Part shown: piece by piece, positions 36,139 through 49,440 of the stretch | Layout: every line of letters begins with the position of its first letter | Numbering within the stretch: position 1 is the stretch's first letter | From: Cercis canadensis | Taxonomy: Eukaryota; Streptophyta; Magnoliopsida; Fabales; Fabaceae | Assembly (NCBI GenBank): GCA_003255065.1 | Contig: QAOA01007509.1 | Span: 15,180 to 79,179 of the forward strand | Direction: 5' to 3' | DNA: 64,000 bases | Notes under the pieces: model-generated | Database searches by the model: none | What the model saw: the letters and a program-made list of their open reading frames with translations, nothing else | What the model was told of the DNA's origin: nothing | Translations under genes and position numbers: made by a program

Positions 36139-36388
36139 ATTAGAAGATTCAGGGGAGAGGGGCAGGGGAAGAGTCGCAGATGCCAATGGGTACAAGAAAA
36201 AGTTTTCGGGAGAGGGGGAGGGGAAGAGTGACAGAGAGGAGAGAGAATAATTAAGAATAAAAATAATTAAGAATAGAAAGTATTTTAGCCTTTTAGTCTT
36301 CTTTGCACGTTGGTTTAGATGTTTGTCTCCTAGTTGATCCTTATTCCCAAAGCGTATTTAATAGGCACAATTAACAAGGGCTGGATCT

Positions 36389-36389
36389 N
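36389..36389. other. Assembly junction (single N) with ~390-bp duplicated flank
   Basis: Bases 35996-36388 are repeated from 36390 onward with a few percent differences, and only the second copy continues into new sequence. This fits unmerged overlapping contigs of two haplotypes rather than a real duplication. Confidence 0.8.
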
Positions 36390-37112
36390 CTTGTCCTCAA
36401 CTTCACTGCCTGTAACCCAAACAAAAAGCTTTCTATCTACTACGACAAAGTTGAAGGCAGGGCATTCTATGAGGGCCACATATTCGAGTTATTGGTGAAA
36501 GCTTGTAAAAAATGGGTTGGAAAAATCCATTGAATTAGAAGATTCAGGGGAGAGGGGTAGGGGAAGAGTCGCAGATGCCAATGGGTACAAGAAAAAGTTT
36601 TGGGGAGAGGGGGAAGGGAAGAGTGACAGAGAGGAGAAAGAATAATTAAGAATAAAAATAATTAAGAATAGAAAGTATTTTAGCATTTTAGTCTTCTTTG
36701 CACGTTGGTTTAGATGTTTGTCTCCTAGTTGATCCTTATTCCCAAAGGGTATTTAATAGATTCTTATTCCCAAAGGGTATTTAATAGGCACAATTAACAA
36801 GGGCTGGATCTTAGTTTTTATTTTTAATGCAAGTATGGAATCTTTTGTGTCTTGAACATAATTTATGTTTTGATTGAGTGTTTTATGGATATTTTTTTAA
36901 GTTTGAGACTATGTATTTAAATTTTTAAGCTTGAAATTTTTATTTATGAGTTAAATTTAATAATTTGTGCTTCATCATTCATATTTTTTTTTTGTAAATC
37001 TTAAAATTTGAAAAAAACTTCGATTCAACTGGACGGTTCAACTGGTCCAACCGATTCAAACGGTATTTTTTGTTACACCGGTTCTCTCACCGATCCGATT
37101 TTTAAAACATTG

Positions 37113-37285
37113 GTTTCAACGGCGCTTATAATTGCAACCGCTTGTAGAACCTATCCCAATCTAACACGTGGCATCCCCGATTAGCACAATAGATGTGATT
37201 GCACCCACTCCGAGCTCGGAGCTCTCCGTTGACCTCCGACCTCGAAGGAGGGCCAAGTGTCTATACCCATTTTTAAAGGTCCAAA
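37113..37285 (-). repeat. Remnant LTR of the gypsy-type element (part 2)
   Basis: Continues the sequence interrupted by the hAT element. Read on the minus strand, an LTR-like start TGGGTATAGACACTTGGC lies at its outer edge, near 37275. Confidence 0.4.
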
Positions 37286-37289
37286 ACCC

Positions 37290-38780
37290 CTCTCATACCA
37301 ATCCTGAAGATGCTACTTGAGAATCATTTGCTACTATTAAATAGACCTATCCTCACTTTCATCCTTGAGGACAAGGATGCTTTCTAGGAGGGGTCAATCC
37401 GTCTATGTTATTGTAAGCACATGAGGAGCACATGCTAGTGTATTTATTGTATTGAGATACCAAAATATATAACTGTAGCAAGGATAGTTAGTAAATGGTA
37501 ACAACTTCGATTCTTTCTATCTCTCCCCCTATCTTTCTCCCCCACTTATCTTCTTTATTTCCTGTGAGATACGTATCAATGGTGTACAGTTTGGGCCAAA
37601 ACTTAATTTTATACACTATGTGGACAAATCTACAAAATGGAAAAACTTCCATGAATAAAATTGTTACGTACAACTCAGTGCCAAGTGTCACGCCATAATT
37701 GGCTTGTCACTGTATGTTAGTTGCAAGGAACCGAAACGACCAAATATTTCTGTTTCATGAGTCACCGAAATGAAACTATGGTTGAATCTCAAAATTCCAC
37801 CGTTTTATAGAAAAATTCATACTTCAGAGAGTTTCATATGAAATGGCTGAATTTCTAGCCGTTTCCAATGAAGCTTCGAATGCTTTCTTCTCATTCTCAA
37901 GCCACCCACTCACCTTAATTGCCAAGACTTCATGGATTCAAAGTTAAAGCAAACTATCAACTCATCCCATTTTGGCTGTGGAACTTCTCATCCTTCTTCT
38001 TATGCTTCTCTCTCTATTTGTGCTCCTTCTCTCCGTCTCTATGCTTCTGGCTTTCTGCTTCCCATCTTCTCATGGTTTCAATTTTTATTCATTTTTTTTT
38101 TCTTTTTGTATGGAATTCTTATTTTAGGAAGTTTGTGGAAGTGTAGAAGTCTAGAAGATTAATTTATTTATTTGGTCAATTACTTCTCAGGCATGTGATA
38201 CTTATTGTTGATGTGGAAGTATTTAATATTAATCATTTATTTTTTAACAGTTAAAATTAATTACTTTTAACATTAAAGATTATATATTGTGTAATTTGAG
38301 ATTTAAAATATAATATATATATTTTGCATTATTTATGAACATTAATTATATCAATGTTATTTAGTTAAAAATATAGTTATTCAAGACTATATTATCTAAT
38401 TTTATATATCACTACTAATATTATTATATTAAAATTCTCTAGAATTGAAAAAAAAAAATTATTCTTTAAAATTATTTAAAATATTTTTCAAAAGTCTTTA
38501 AAACGAAATTTCCAAAACATTTTTATTTCTTAACTGACCGATATCCGAAATAAAATTTTGTTCATCGATTGTTGCATTTGTGCCACTTGTGGCGTTTCCA
38601 ATTTTTAGTTGCTAAATGTCGAAAAGCAATAGAATCCAAGTCGTTGCTTTGCTTTTGCTCTTAAAAATGCCAAAGTAACCAGCGTTGGCTAAAGCAAACA
38701 AAAATTCTACAACCCACAATCCGCACCCTCGTACAAAAACCAATCTAAACCGTCGAAAGCCATCTACCGACGTTCCAAAA
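37290..38780. other. No gene seen
   Basis: AT-rich, with pyrimidine-rich patches (about 37500-37560 and 37975-38100). No supported exon. Confidence 0.4.
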
Positions 38781-38789
38781 TTGTCTATA

Positions 38790-38915
38790 TCAAAACGCAC
38801 GGATCAATAATGGCAGCCTTAGATTAACGTAAATCCAACGACCACAAATCCAATCTCAAATTCAAATTCATCAATTCCCGCTCCCAATTCAGGCACCCAA
38901 TTCAAATAAATACCC
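38790..38915 (+). promoter_or_regulatory. Histone H4 proximal promoter (inferred)
   Basis: The region holds an octamer-like ACGGATCAAT at about 38799 (plant histone octamer is CGCGGATC), CCAAT-like motifs, and a TATA-like AAATAAATA at about 38904, some 120 bp before the H4 start codon. An upstream ATG at 38924 opens a short frame that overlaps the H4 start in another frame. Whether it is in the transcript depends on the exact start site. Confidence 0.45.
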
Positions 38916-39021
38916 CCATAACCATGTCAGCTCAGCACAGTTCACCCACAACAAACCCTAGCCTTAATTTCCTTAATTCATTTTGTCCGCAATCTTCAAT
39001 TCCCAGCTTAATTTTGCCTGA

Positions 39022-39336
<315 letters not shown>

Positions 39337-40060
39337 AGTCCTTTTTGTTAGCTCTTGGTGATTGGGTTTCGTTATATGTGAATATAAGAAATCTGGGTTA
39401 GGAGCAAAATTTGTTTTTTGTACTTGTTTTTTATCTTTTGGGTAATATAAATTGACTCAAATTTCTTCTGAGTCTTCTTTGGAAAGTTCTGTTTTGCTTT
39501 GCATTGCTCTGATTGTCCGTCTGTTGGTAAAATCCGATTTTTTGTAGAAAGTCGCTAGTGAAAAATATTTCTTCAAATTAATGCTTATTCTAAATTGATT
39601 GAGAACTTGCAAATGCATTCTTGGTTCGAAGTGGTAATCTTATCTAGAAGTGTTACTTTCTAGATGTAGAGACCCTTGTTTTGATATTCGATAGTTAAGG
39701 TCATTTTTGATTGCTTTTGGTAATTGGGTTTTGTTATATGTGAATGGAAGAAATCTGGGTTAGGAGTAGAATTACGTTTTGGCTTTTGTAACTGTCTTTT
39801 ATCTGTTGGGTAAAAGAAGTTGACTCAAGTTTAGTGGTTTCTCTTCTGTTAGCGTATGTGGAAAGTTCAATTGTTCTTTACATTGCTTCAATTATGCTTG
39901 TGTTAAGCAAATTCAATTTTGGAGGTATTTCAGTAGTGGGAAAGTGGATGAGGTCAGGTTAATGGAAAAAATAATTCAGATTAATCCACCTTACCAAAAT
40001 TGATTAAGAACTTGAGCAATATATTGCTGGTTTGAATCTTACATGAAAGACCAATTGGGC
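39337..40060 (+). repeat. H4 3' flank and a second, diverged copy of it
   Basis: The H4 3' UTR and downstream sequence (about 39337-39640, with GAAATCTGGGTTAGGAG and a TAATATAAATTGACTC stretch) is repeated at about 39695-40050 in the same orientation with substitutions and small indels. There is no second H4 coding sequence between the copies. This suggests a tandem H4 duplication that later lost a coding unit, or a local duplication of the 3' region only. Confidence 0.7.
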
Positions 40061-40787
40061 TAGGAATTGTATTTAGAATATTTAGATTTTGAAAGGAACC
40101 CCCAATTTCAGAGTCTTTGCTTCCGATATACTATATCAGAAGCTCTTGAGGTAGGAGTTTCAATAATCTCACTAGTTCCTATAATGATTAATTCAGGAAA
40201 TGAAAGCAACCCTTTATTGTAGTTGAAATGATCTTCATGCCTTTGTCAATGGCATTAAAATACATTATAGGCATGTAACCTGTAATTTATCAGAATTTTA
40301 GTGCAAGCGGTAACCAAGTCTAATTACTTTTGTGCAAATTATCATTTTCCTTCTTACGCCGTTACTTTATGGACACTATATGGCTAATCCTAGGTTTACA
40401 ATGAAAATTTCAGTTTGAACTCTTGGTGAATATGGCCAGAAAGAAACCCTCTTCATGATTAAAGATTTATGCTTCATCACAATTTAGCGATTGTTTTGCG
40501 CTGTTTGCCAGAGGACGAACAGATTGGTTCTCTTTAAATTCACAAACAAATCTTAGAATGCTCAAGTGTTTTTGATTCTGTGATCCTACTAATTCTACAT
40601 GCTTCCCTTGGTTGAACAGAAATTCCAAAGAAAAGAGGGCGGCACAAAATTACCCTCAACCTCCACAGATTGATGGCAAGATAAATCAGATGAATTGTAA
40701 GTCTTAAATGAGATCATTCAGTTTCTTTCACGCAAACTTGATTGGTAAATCTTCTAACATTCTCTGACAAGCACAGTAATAATGCCT

Positions 40788-42132
40788 TTGACACAGCCAT
40801 GTCTTTTTTTATCTTGTTTCTAGCACAAATTTATCTGATTTTAATTCAGAATGCATTGTACCAAATAACTCAGAATGCTCATGTTTCCTTGAATGGCATG
40901 CATATCTTTGACTGCCCAAGATTTTTCTGAATTTCGTGGAATTAAGGAATGTTGACTTTATTGAAATATATAATTATGATCTGATGAATAGGCCAAGCAT
41001 GTGGTTACATGCTGACAGCTATAAGTACTATTAAGTCAAAATTATGCATTTGGTCCTAAATCCATAATTAATAATTTTGTGATCTAGGTAGTGGGAGCAA
41101 GGATTTTCACCATTATATGAGCTAGAGGGAAGAATTGTCACTTGTTAGTGGAGGCAAGTAACATTTGAACAAATTAAACTACTTGTAACCAAGTGGTAAT
41201 GAAGTTACTCTGGGCTTGTGAGTTTTGTGTTCAAATCTAGAGTCATAACCAAAGATAAAAAAAAAAAAAAAGAATTAGAAAGAAATAGCATTTGAACATA
41301 GTAAAATAGGTAGTTAATGATATAGAATGTGAGAAGGGAGGGGGTCAAAGTGCAATTGCTCCCTCACCGTTATGTGGCTCTGCCAGGGATTTAGGCAATA
41401 TGTTTATAGGTATAACTGTCATGATCTAACCTATGTGCTTCCTTTTCTCGCATGAATATGNTTTGACACAGCCATGTCTTTTTTATCTTGTTTCTAGCAC
41501 AAATTTATCTGATTTTAATTCAGAATGCATTGTACCAAAAAACTCAGAATGCTCATGTTTCCTTGAATGGCATGCATATCTTTGACTGCCCAAGATTTTC
41601 TGAATTTCGTGGAATTAAGGAATGTTGACTTTATTGAAATATATAATTATGATCTGATGAATAGGCCAAGCATGTGGTTACATGCTGACAGCTATAAGTA
41701 CTATTAAGTCAGAATTATGCATTTGGTCCTAAATCCATAATTAATAATTTTGTGATCTAGGTAGTGGGAGCGAGGATTTTCACCATTATATGAGCTAGAG
41801 GGAAGAATTGTCACTTGTTAGTGGAGGCAAGTAACATTTGAACAAACTAAACGACTTGTAGCCAAGTGGTAATGAAGTTACTCTGGACTTGTGAGTTTTG
41901 TGTTCAAATCTAGAGTCATAGTAAAATAGGTAGTTAATGATATAGAATGTGAGAAGGGAGGGGGTTGAACATAGTAAAATAGGTAGTTAATGATATAGAA
42001 TGTGAGAAGGGAGGGGGTCAAAGTGCAATTGCTCCCTCACCGTTATGTGGCTCTGCCAGGGATTTAGGCAATATGTTTATAGGTATAACTGTCATGATCT
42101 AACCTATGTGCTTCCTTTTCTCGCATGAATAT
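40788..42132. repeat. Duplicated ~670-bp block around the N at 41461 (assembly artefact)
   Basis: Bases 40788-41460 and 41462-42132 are near-identical: both start TTTGACACAGCCATGTC and both contain CTCGCATGAATATG before the end. The second copy differs by point changes, lacks a poly-A segment, and has one extra direct repeat of about 50 bp (41925-42017). Only the second continues. It has the form of two unmerged haplotype contig ends. Confidence 0.8.
41179..41272 (+). repeat. tRNA-derived SINE-like sequence
   Basis: A box A-like GTAACCAAGTGGTAATG is followed about 45 bp on by a box B-like GTGTTCAAATCTAGAG and then an A-rich tail. This arrangement is typical of plant SINEs derived from tRNA. 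The haplotype copy is at about 41851-41920, without the tail. Confidence 0.45.
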
Positions 42133-44700
42133 GCTCTATATGGTTATTACTTATATGTTCTTTTTTGTGCCTTAGAATCGTGGCAAGGCATGTTCTAGGC
42201 TTAGATGCTTCATTCTGTTTACTTTATGGCTGGCTTTTTTCTTATGGCATCATCATACGTCTAATTTTTCTGCTCCATTTTCGGTGGCATCTTTTAATTT
42301 TTCACATGATTTTTCTGCATGTTAGTAGCATTTATTTCTTTGCATGATTTGTTTGATGTGATTTTTTCTGCATAATTTGTTTGTGGCATCTTATTTAGAA
42401 TTATGCAAGGGTTGACATACATCATATAGGAACTCTACTATAGCTTAACTTCTGTTGTTTTTAATACTTTTAGCATCCAAGTCTTTTGCATTTCCTTTGA
42501 CAGCATCAACTGTCCAAATGTTGCAAACATTAAATTCAAGACCCTGCTAGATAGGACCTTCTCATTTGAGGCATCTCCTAATCTTAGCTTTCTTGTTGTT
42601 GACCATCCTAATAAAACGAGTAATATTATTTGTATGTTAGTTATACTTTTACTAATATAATGATTTGTAGTTGAGTGATATTAAGATTGTTCTTAGGACT
42701 AGTGAGTTTTCTGTTTGAATCTAAAGTCGTAGTCAAAAGTATATATATAAAAAAACAAAAAAACATAGCATAATCTAATTTTAATTAAGTCTACTTAAAT
42801 TTTTTTAAGATAGTTCAAAGTTTAAACTTTGTCAACTCAATTAATTTGAGCTTGTGTAATGATTATTAATGTACAATAAACGTTTCTCTAATAAAATAAA
42901 ATAAAATAAAACAATTTCCTTTTTGTGGTCTTTCCTAATCATAAATTTTCTTAAATAGCATGTATCTCTTGAGTCGTCCAAGATTTTTTGAATTTTGTGG
43001 AATACTTCAAATGGGTATCCAAACCCTAGGATGGAACTAAGGAATGTGAGGTAAATGATTAGAATAATAAAGTTTAAATAACAAAAAATTGAAATATTGA
43101 TATTTTGAAATATATTACGGAAATATTAATGTTTTTAATTTTTTAATATAAATCAAAGCGCAAATGAAACTCGCACAACTTATTTATGTATTTTGTTGTC
43201 TATATTTAATTAAATGGTTATGACTTATGATCCGATGAAGAAGCCTCGCGTGTCCACTTGGCATGTGGCTTCTCCTACGTGCTGACAGCTAAAGCCTAAA
43301 AGTGCTTTGAAGTCAAGAATTATTTATTTGGTCCTAAATTCATAATTAATAACTTTTGGGTAACATTAATGCTAAATTGAAAATTTAAGAATGAAACCAG
43401 AGCAAAATAAGGAATTTATACGATAAAATTGGCATTTAAGTTTGAAAATCTCTTTAAGATTTTGTGATAAGAGTATGATTGGAAAATCCAAATACAATTT
43501 CTTGGGAAAAAAATATATATTATTGAATATTGAATTTTAAATAAGAAATAGGGAATTAATTTTAGTGTGTTGATATTTGAAATTTTTTGACATTTATAAT
43601 GTATGTCTTATGTCGTTTTCTGGTACTTGTTGCCTTGTTCTTATCTAAATGGTATACAAATATAATAACATATGAATCTTCAACATTTTCGTCATTATCT
43701 TAATTTTTTTTTACATAGTTTCAACATTACTCCACTTTACCCATTTTTTTAAAAGAAAAAATAATAATAAACCAAACACCTCTCTTAAAACTAAAATTGA
43801 TTTGAAATAAAATATATTTTAAAAAGATAAATATGAAAATTCAGAAAACATTCTAGAAAACCCCTACAAAGTCACAAGTTTGAGCTCTGACCGAGTGAGC
43901 ACCAAGAAAACCGCGTATTTGCTGTGGTCATGTGAACCACCCATTGATCTGGTAGGCTGGCTCTCTCTTCTTTCTTTGTATTTATTTGTTAGCGTAGAAT
44001 GTTATTTTAATCTTTAAAAAATTACAAAAAATTATTTGAGTCTTTAATTTTTTTTGGTATTATTTGAGTTTATGAAAGTTTACAAAATCAATTAGAATTA
44101 AGAATTTTTTAGATATTTTTTGTACGAATATGATACCTTATACTATGTGAGAATAACTAATATATGAATGATATATGTAATTAATAATCTCAAACTTATA
44201 GTTTTTAAATTGGTTTGAAAAAATGTGATAAATTATATTTTATATGTAGTAAAATCTGAAAAGTATATATTGATAGTAGATATTTGTTATGTCAGTGTGG
44301 TATGACATACTAACATGATAGTATAAAATTCTCATTAAAATAAGTATATTTTTACTATGATTTAGGTCTTAAAATTGACTATTTTAATTAGTTCTTAGAC
44401 ACTTATTTGGACCTAAGTTATTTTTGCCGGATTTTTTCGTGACTTTGTTAATATGGTTATTTTGTTTTTGTTTCTTGTTTGGACCTAAAAGACCTGGTAG
44501 TTGTTTTTACTTTTGGAATTTTACTTCAAAACTACTATTGCAGGCAACTCTTCATAATTGGACCAAAACAAAATTTTATTTTGAATCGGTCTGTACTGAA
44601 ATAAAATAAAGGAAAGAAGAGACAACATGAAAGCAACGAAAACCAGCTCCCTTTTAAGTTTCAGCTACAAATGATCTGGAATAGCCTTTAACCTCTGCAA
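42133..44700. other. Intergenic; diverged copy of the 40.9-kb block near 42955-43360
   Basis: No gene seen. About 400 bp (GCATGTATCTCTTGAGTCGT and following, including GTGCTGACAGCTA and TTTGGTCCTAAATTCATAAT) is a diverged copy of 40890-41090, an older duplication unrelated to the N junction. A degenerate SINE-like stretch is at about 42660-42755. Confidence 0.45.
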
Positions 44701-47700
44701 ATGAAGAAAAGTCCAGGCCCCAATTTGCTTCTTCAGTCAAGCCAAAGAAAACAGAATACTGGTCTCAACTATATTACTGTTGCAGAGAATGATAGTCTTA
44801 ACAAGACAAATCCTGCACTGAAATACATCAAATCTGCTATCAAGAAATGTGCTGGTGTTTTTGCAATTTTTGTTTCTGGGAAAAAAAAATCAGTCCCAAC
44901 AAATTTTGAGAGTAATGACAGAAGGAGTACATTTAAAGGCAGAGGGGTTTCATCATGTAAGTATAATGAACTTTGGTCTCTTTTTCCATTTGGGATTTAC
45001 AGTTCTGAAATCATTTTTCTTATTTATAGTCAACCCTCTATGTATTCTTGGATTTAAATTATGGAAAACTTAATTACTTAGCTTAAACTAGTTGCTTAAA
45101 TGTGGAATCATTAATGCTTTCGCAGTATTATTCTCATGGATTCCAAAAGTGACTAAGATTTATTGTAATTTTGCAGTTTCAACAGATGAATCATCTGGAA
45201 GTACTATTACTAATAAGAGTTCATCAAAATGGAAGTTTTCTTCATCCTATGCATCTTCTAGCACTGCAACTGGACAGCTTGGAGCAGGCAACTTTTCTTT
45301 TCAAGAAATTTATAAGGCAACAGAGAAATTCTCTTCAAATAATAAAATTGGGGAAGGTGGGTTTGGAACAGTCTATAAAGGAAGGCTCAATGATGGATCT
45401 ATTGTCGCCGTAAAGCGCGCCAAGAAGGTAAAATATAATGTTCATGTCTATAATATTTGCCATCTCTAGAATTTGTTCAATTGTGAATGCAGATGATGAA
45501 GCAAAGAGTGAATTGATGAGATATTATAGAAGGAAAACGCTAAGCTACTCCTGCCTCTTCGGGAGGAGTTTTGGGTGGGCTTCAGTGAAACCTACAGTGT
45601 GATTTTGGTATTATTGTGAACCAAAATCACTGGGTGGTTTCTACCCGAACCCACCCAACTAGGTGACAGGGTAATGTTACCACCACTCTTAGAGGGGGTA
45701 GGATACTGTTCACTGTTATAGAAACATTTAATAAGTAGAAGATCATTTTATTAGTTATCATGAGTGTGTTGATTTACTCAAGTTTTGTGACAGGATGTGC
45801 AAGACAGGAACTTGTCTGAGTTCAAGAATGAAGTATTCACCTTGTCAAAAATTGAGCATCTGAATCTTGTGAGATTGTATGGATATTTGGAGCATGAAGA
45901 TGAAAAGATAATTGTTGTTGAATATGTTGCTAATGGGACACTGCGGGAACATTTAGATGGTATGTATTGCAGAAAGACATGTATGAGCTTATTTTTGATA
46001 TCTTTGAAGTGTAGGAACAAAATCCCATTTTCAAAAGCTCAATTATATATTCTGTCCGTTGAAATTTTGTCCAAATTCATAAAGCAGAAAGACTTAGTTT
46101 GATAAAAGTGGATGGATACTAACTTGAGAATATCTTTTCATTAATGAATATAATTCTTTCATTCATTTTGTACTTAATACACTTTTATAGCCTTTGAAGA
46201 TAAAAGAATTAAGGGATCTAAGTTTTCTCCATTAATTTTTTCTGTCACAAATAGCAGTCCCTAAACTTTCATCTGAAAATTTTCCTAATGTTTTAGCTAG
46301 CTGCATCTTGTCAGCTGTTAGAATGGGCTTGTGCAGTGTATAAATCTGTCAGTATATTTTCTATGATCAGTAATAGCTTCATCATCCTAACAATAATTTT
46401 AAAGGACTTTTGCAGAATGTGTATTAAGCACTAGAGGAGTTCTCAGATATAATAGCTGACCAATTAATTTGCTATAATGACATAAAAGTTGTCAATTATT
46501 GCTGCAGGTATAAGGGGGGATGTACTAGAAATCGGTGAGCGTCTAGACATAGCAATTGATGTTGCTCATGCAGTTACCTACCTTCATATGTACACAGGTA
46601 TGTTCACATTCCTCAATTAGAAAGGGGAAAATCATTCCCAATTCTGAATCCTATGTGATGCAATATTCACTGGCAGTAACGAATCGAGAAATAACTCATT
46701 GGGGGATCAAAGACAATGGTTGGCCGGTTGGGGTGGCCAAACTACAAAAGTGGGAGGTTTTCAAAAATTACCAAAGCAAATGTGTAAAATTTTGAAACGT
46801 GCTCCCCATCCCCCCTTTGGATTCGTCATTGCCAGTACTCTCTGGATGTGTTACTTGTGATTCAAGTAAATAAAAATTTAGTCTTGCTTTTTTTTATTTT
46901 TTCATGTAACATCATATAGAGGTGAAAGCATTTGAAGGCCTAAATTTTATGTTATGTAATTGACAGATCGTCCGATAATCCATAGAGACATCAAAGCATC
47001 AAACATCTTAATCACAGAGAAACTTAGGGGCAAAGTTGCAGACTTTGGATTTGCGCGTTTGGCTGAAGACGACCCTGCTGCAACACATATTTCAACTCAA
47101 ATTAAAGGAACAGCTGGATACTTGGATCCTGAGTACTTGCGAACGTATCAACTCACAAAAAAGAGTGATGTTTATTCCTTTGGTGTATTGCTTGTAGAGA
47201 TGATGACAGGGAGACATCCTATAGAAACAAAGAAGGTCGTCAGTGAGAGAGTGACAATCAGATGGGTAAGTATGTTCATGAAAACTAAAAATACTGTTTT
47301 TATTTTAAGATTTAATCACTTTAGATTAAGTTGTGACTGTTTGAACTATATAACAGATCAACTATATCCTGCCAAGATTTGAAAAATAAAAACAGAAAGA
47401 AAAAGTTAATTTGTTATATGAAAAATTCAAGCTGTGCTATTGCTAATTCGTTCAAAGTATATGTAATTGAAAGGTATATTACTTGTTTTAAATGATTATT
47501 TAGTTTGACCAACTTTTGGAAGCTTAAGTAAATAAACTGCCTCAAAATTCCAGCATGCTTTTGATATTTTTTCTTCTGTTTGTAAGTGTATAGTTCAAAT
47601 CTAAAGGGAAAAAGAAATAAAATTCATTTTGTTTAGTTGCAGTTAATTATTTATTTATTCAAAAATTATATAAATTGTAATATGAAGTATCTGTCATTAT

Positions 47701-48500
47701 CTTATCAGATAGTTAAACTCAACTTTATCTTTCCCTTTCATAGTAGACATCCATTTGGGTGCTTCACACATGGAAACATACACAGGTGAGGGAAATATCA
47801 GATTTGGCAATTAACGGCAGAGTGTGGACAAAAAATCAGATATATGGTCACAAATTAGGCAAAACAATTTATTAGAGAAGATAGCATTAGGCATTATTGT
47901 TAAATATTCTATTCAGTGAAAGAGTTATAGGCACATACTGTTACTCTCACAATGGGGCTAGCTTGCATGATGTTGCTGTGTGGCTATGATTTTAGTTCTT
48001 TTCAATGATTAAATCAGTAAAACAAATAATTTGTGATTTCATTCAATGCATATCATACCCTTTATCTTGTATCTTATAATGATATGAGCAAAAAAAAAAA
48101 AGAAAAAAAAAGATACCATATGCTTCAAAGTGACAATGAATTGATTAGAAAGGAAAAATCTGCATGTATGCAGGCAATGCAGATTCTAAAAGAAGGAGAT
48201 GCTGTGATTGCCATGGATCCGAGGCTGCGAAGAACACCGGCTTCAACCATGGCTGTGGAGAAGGTTCTCAAGCTAGCTCACCAATGTCTAGCACCTTTGA
48301 GACAATCTAGGCCAACCATGAAGAGTTGTGCAGAGGTTCTATGGGGTATCAGGAAAGATTTTAAAGACAAATTAGCCTCTTCTCATTCTCCTGTTACTCC
48401 TCACCATTCTTCAAATTTTCCTCATAGAGATCCTAGGAAGAGTAGGCATCTATCATTTGGTATTGAAGATGATGATAGCTATAAATTTGTCTCTGCATAA
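44701..48500 (+). CDS. Calmodulin-binding receptor-like cytoplasmic kinase (CRCK type); 6 exons
   Basis: Exons: 44701-44956, 45177-45427, 45794-45959, 46508-46597, 46967-47265 and 48174-48500. All have GT/AG introns and matching phases, giving 1389 bp (462 aa). The first 120 residues are basic and Ser-rich with no transmembrane segment. The kinase starts at [15 protein letters not shown]. It has the loop [11 protein letters not shown] (144-154), ATP-binding K165, catalytic loop [16 protein letters not shown], and the activation segment [20 protein letters not shown]; all catalytic residues are present and it is an RD kinase. The C-terminus includes [20 protein letters not shown] and a Ser/His-rich tail. 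Similarity is to Arabidopsis CRCK1-3, which bind calmodulin just N-terminal to or within the early kinase domain and act in stress signalling. The start codon is the first ATG in frame; an upstream exon cannot be excluded. Confidence 0.92.
45571..45659. repeat. Imperfect hairpin in CRCK intron 2 (MITE-like)
   Basis: The arm 45571-45609, ending AGTGTGATTTTGGT, pairs with 45619-45659 (ACCAAAATCACTGGGTGG onward) over about 40 bases with a loop of about 10. It lies wholly inside the intron and does not touch the splice sites. Confidence 0.5.
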
Positions 48501-49440
48501 TCCAATTTATTCATTAGATTTGTTCATTGATTCTTCAGATAGTCTGCATAATTATAATATAGTATCTAGTTCATCCTCATGTTGTGCTTGGATTGGGAGG
48601 TGTTGCAAAATCTAGTGTGTAAAAGTGCTTAAGTGATTATCTATTCATTGGCTTCAATATGATTGCAGATTAGACCTATTATGATGTATCCCTTGAGTGG
48701 TTATAAATTATGCGTAAGGGTAGATTGTAAAAGGAAATCAACAAAGAAAGAAAGTTCCACAATCAGCATCAAGTTCTACCCCATTTGTTGTGGCATAAAG
48801 TTAATGTAAGGCTAATGTTTTATTAACTCTAATCTTTGAAGCACACGCAATAATAATTTTCTTTTTCTAAAGAGATTACTCAGAAAATTCAATTAACATA
48901 TATTGTGAAATAGAATATTTTCGCATATTCCTATTTTCTTAATAATGATTTTAGTTGGGTTAAATATTATATTAAGGAGAAAATGCAAACAAACTCGAGA
49001 CATTTGTAAACACACGCTTCTAACCAAACGATTTGGAACTTTCTCTTGAAATATTTGAAAACTTAATCTCTTATGTGCTCTGTTTTTTCCCACTTTCTTT
49101 CTTTTATTCATTTTATCAGCCTATTTAGTCCTTATTAATAATGGAGTTGGCTTAGTTTGTGTTATTTTATTTTTTTTGAAATAAATATTTATTTTTAAAA
49201 TAGAATAATAGGAAAAATTAATAGAAATAGAAATAGAAAAAAAATAAAAAATAAAAAAAATGAAAGGAAAATAAAAATAAAATTAAAATTGGCTCAGCCC
49301 AATTATTAAATGGGCCAACCTGAATCGGGCTGAGCCTAAAAAAACCATTTTTATACGAGCTAAACCTTAATTTTAAATCGACTAAATCTAAAATTGATAA
49401 TACTAATTTTAAATGGTAATATTTTGATTTCCTAAGGCTT
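48501..49440. other. CRCK 3' flank and intergenic; no gene seen
   Basis: Poly-A-rich minus-strand homopolymers at about 49210-49290 and a GGGCCAACCTGAATCGGGCTGAG phrase split by substitutions (compare 11280-11330) suggest old transposon sequence. No exon supported. Confidence 0.4.

Larger units (their letters stand above)
35464..37112. mobile_element. hAT-like element with 8-bp TSD carrying an NHL gene fragment
   Basis: The left end CAATATTTTAAAAATCGGAT is mirrored by ATCCGATTTTTAAAACATTG-type sequence at the right end. The 8-bp repeat GTTTCAAC flanks it at 35456-35463 and 37113-37120. Subterminal regions hold repeated ACCGGT/GGTTGAACC motifs. No transposase is present. It carries the 5' part of an NHL gene in forward orientation. 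The length is inflated by about 390-420 bp because the sequence around the N at 36389 is duplicated. Confidence 0.88.

Noticed and set aside
36390-36523. A second NHL gene copy in tandem
   Set aside because: It follows an N and duplicates the preceding sequence almost exactly; better explained as an unmerged contig overlap.
41179-41272. A tRNA gene
   Set aside because: Box A and box B are present but the arms do not form a cloverleaf and an A-rich tail follows; a SINE-like sequence fits better.
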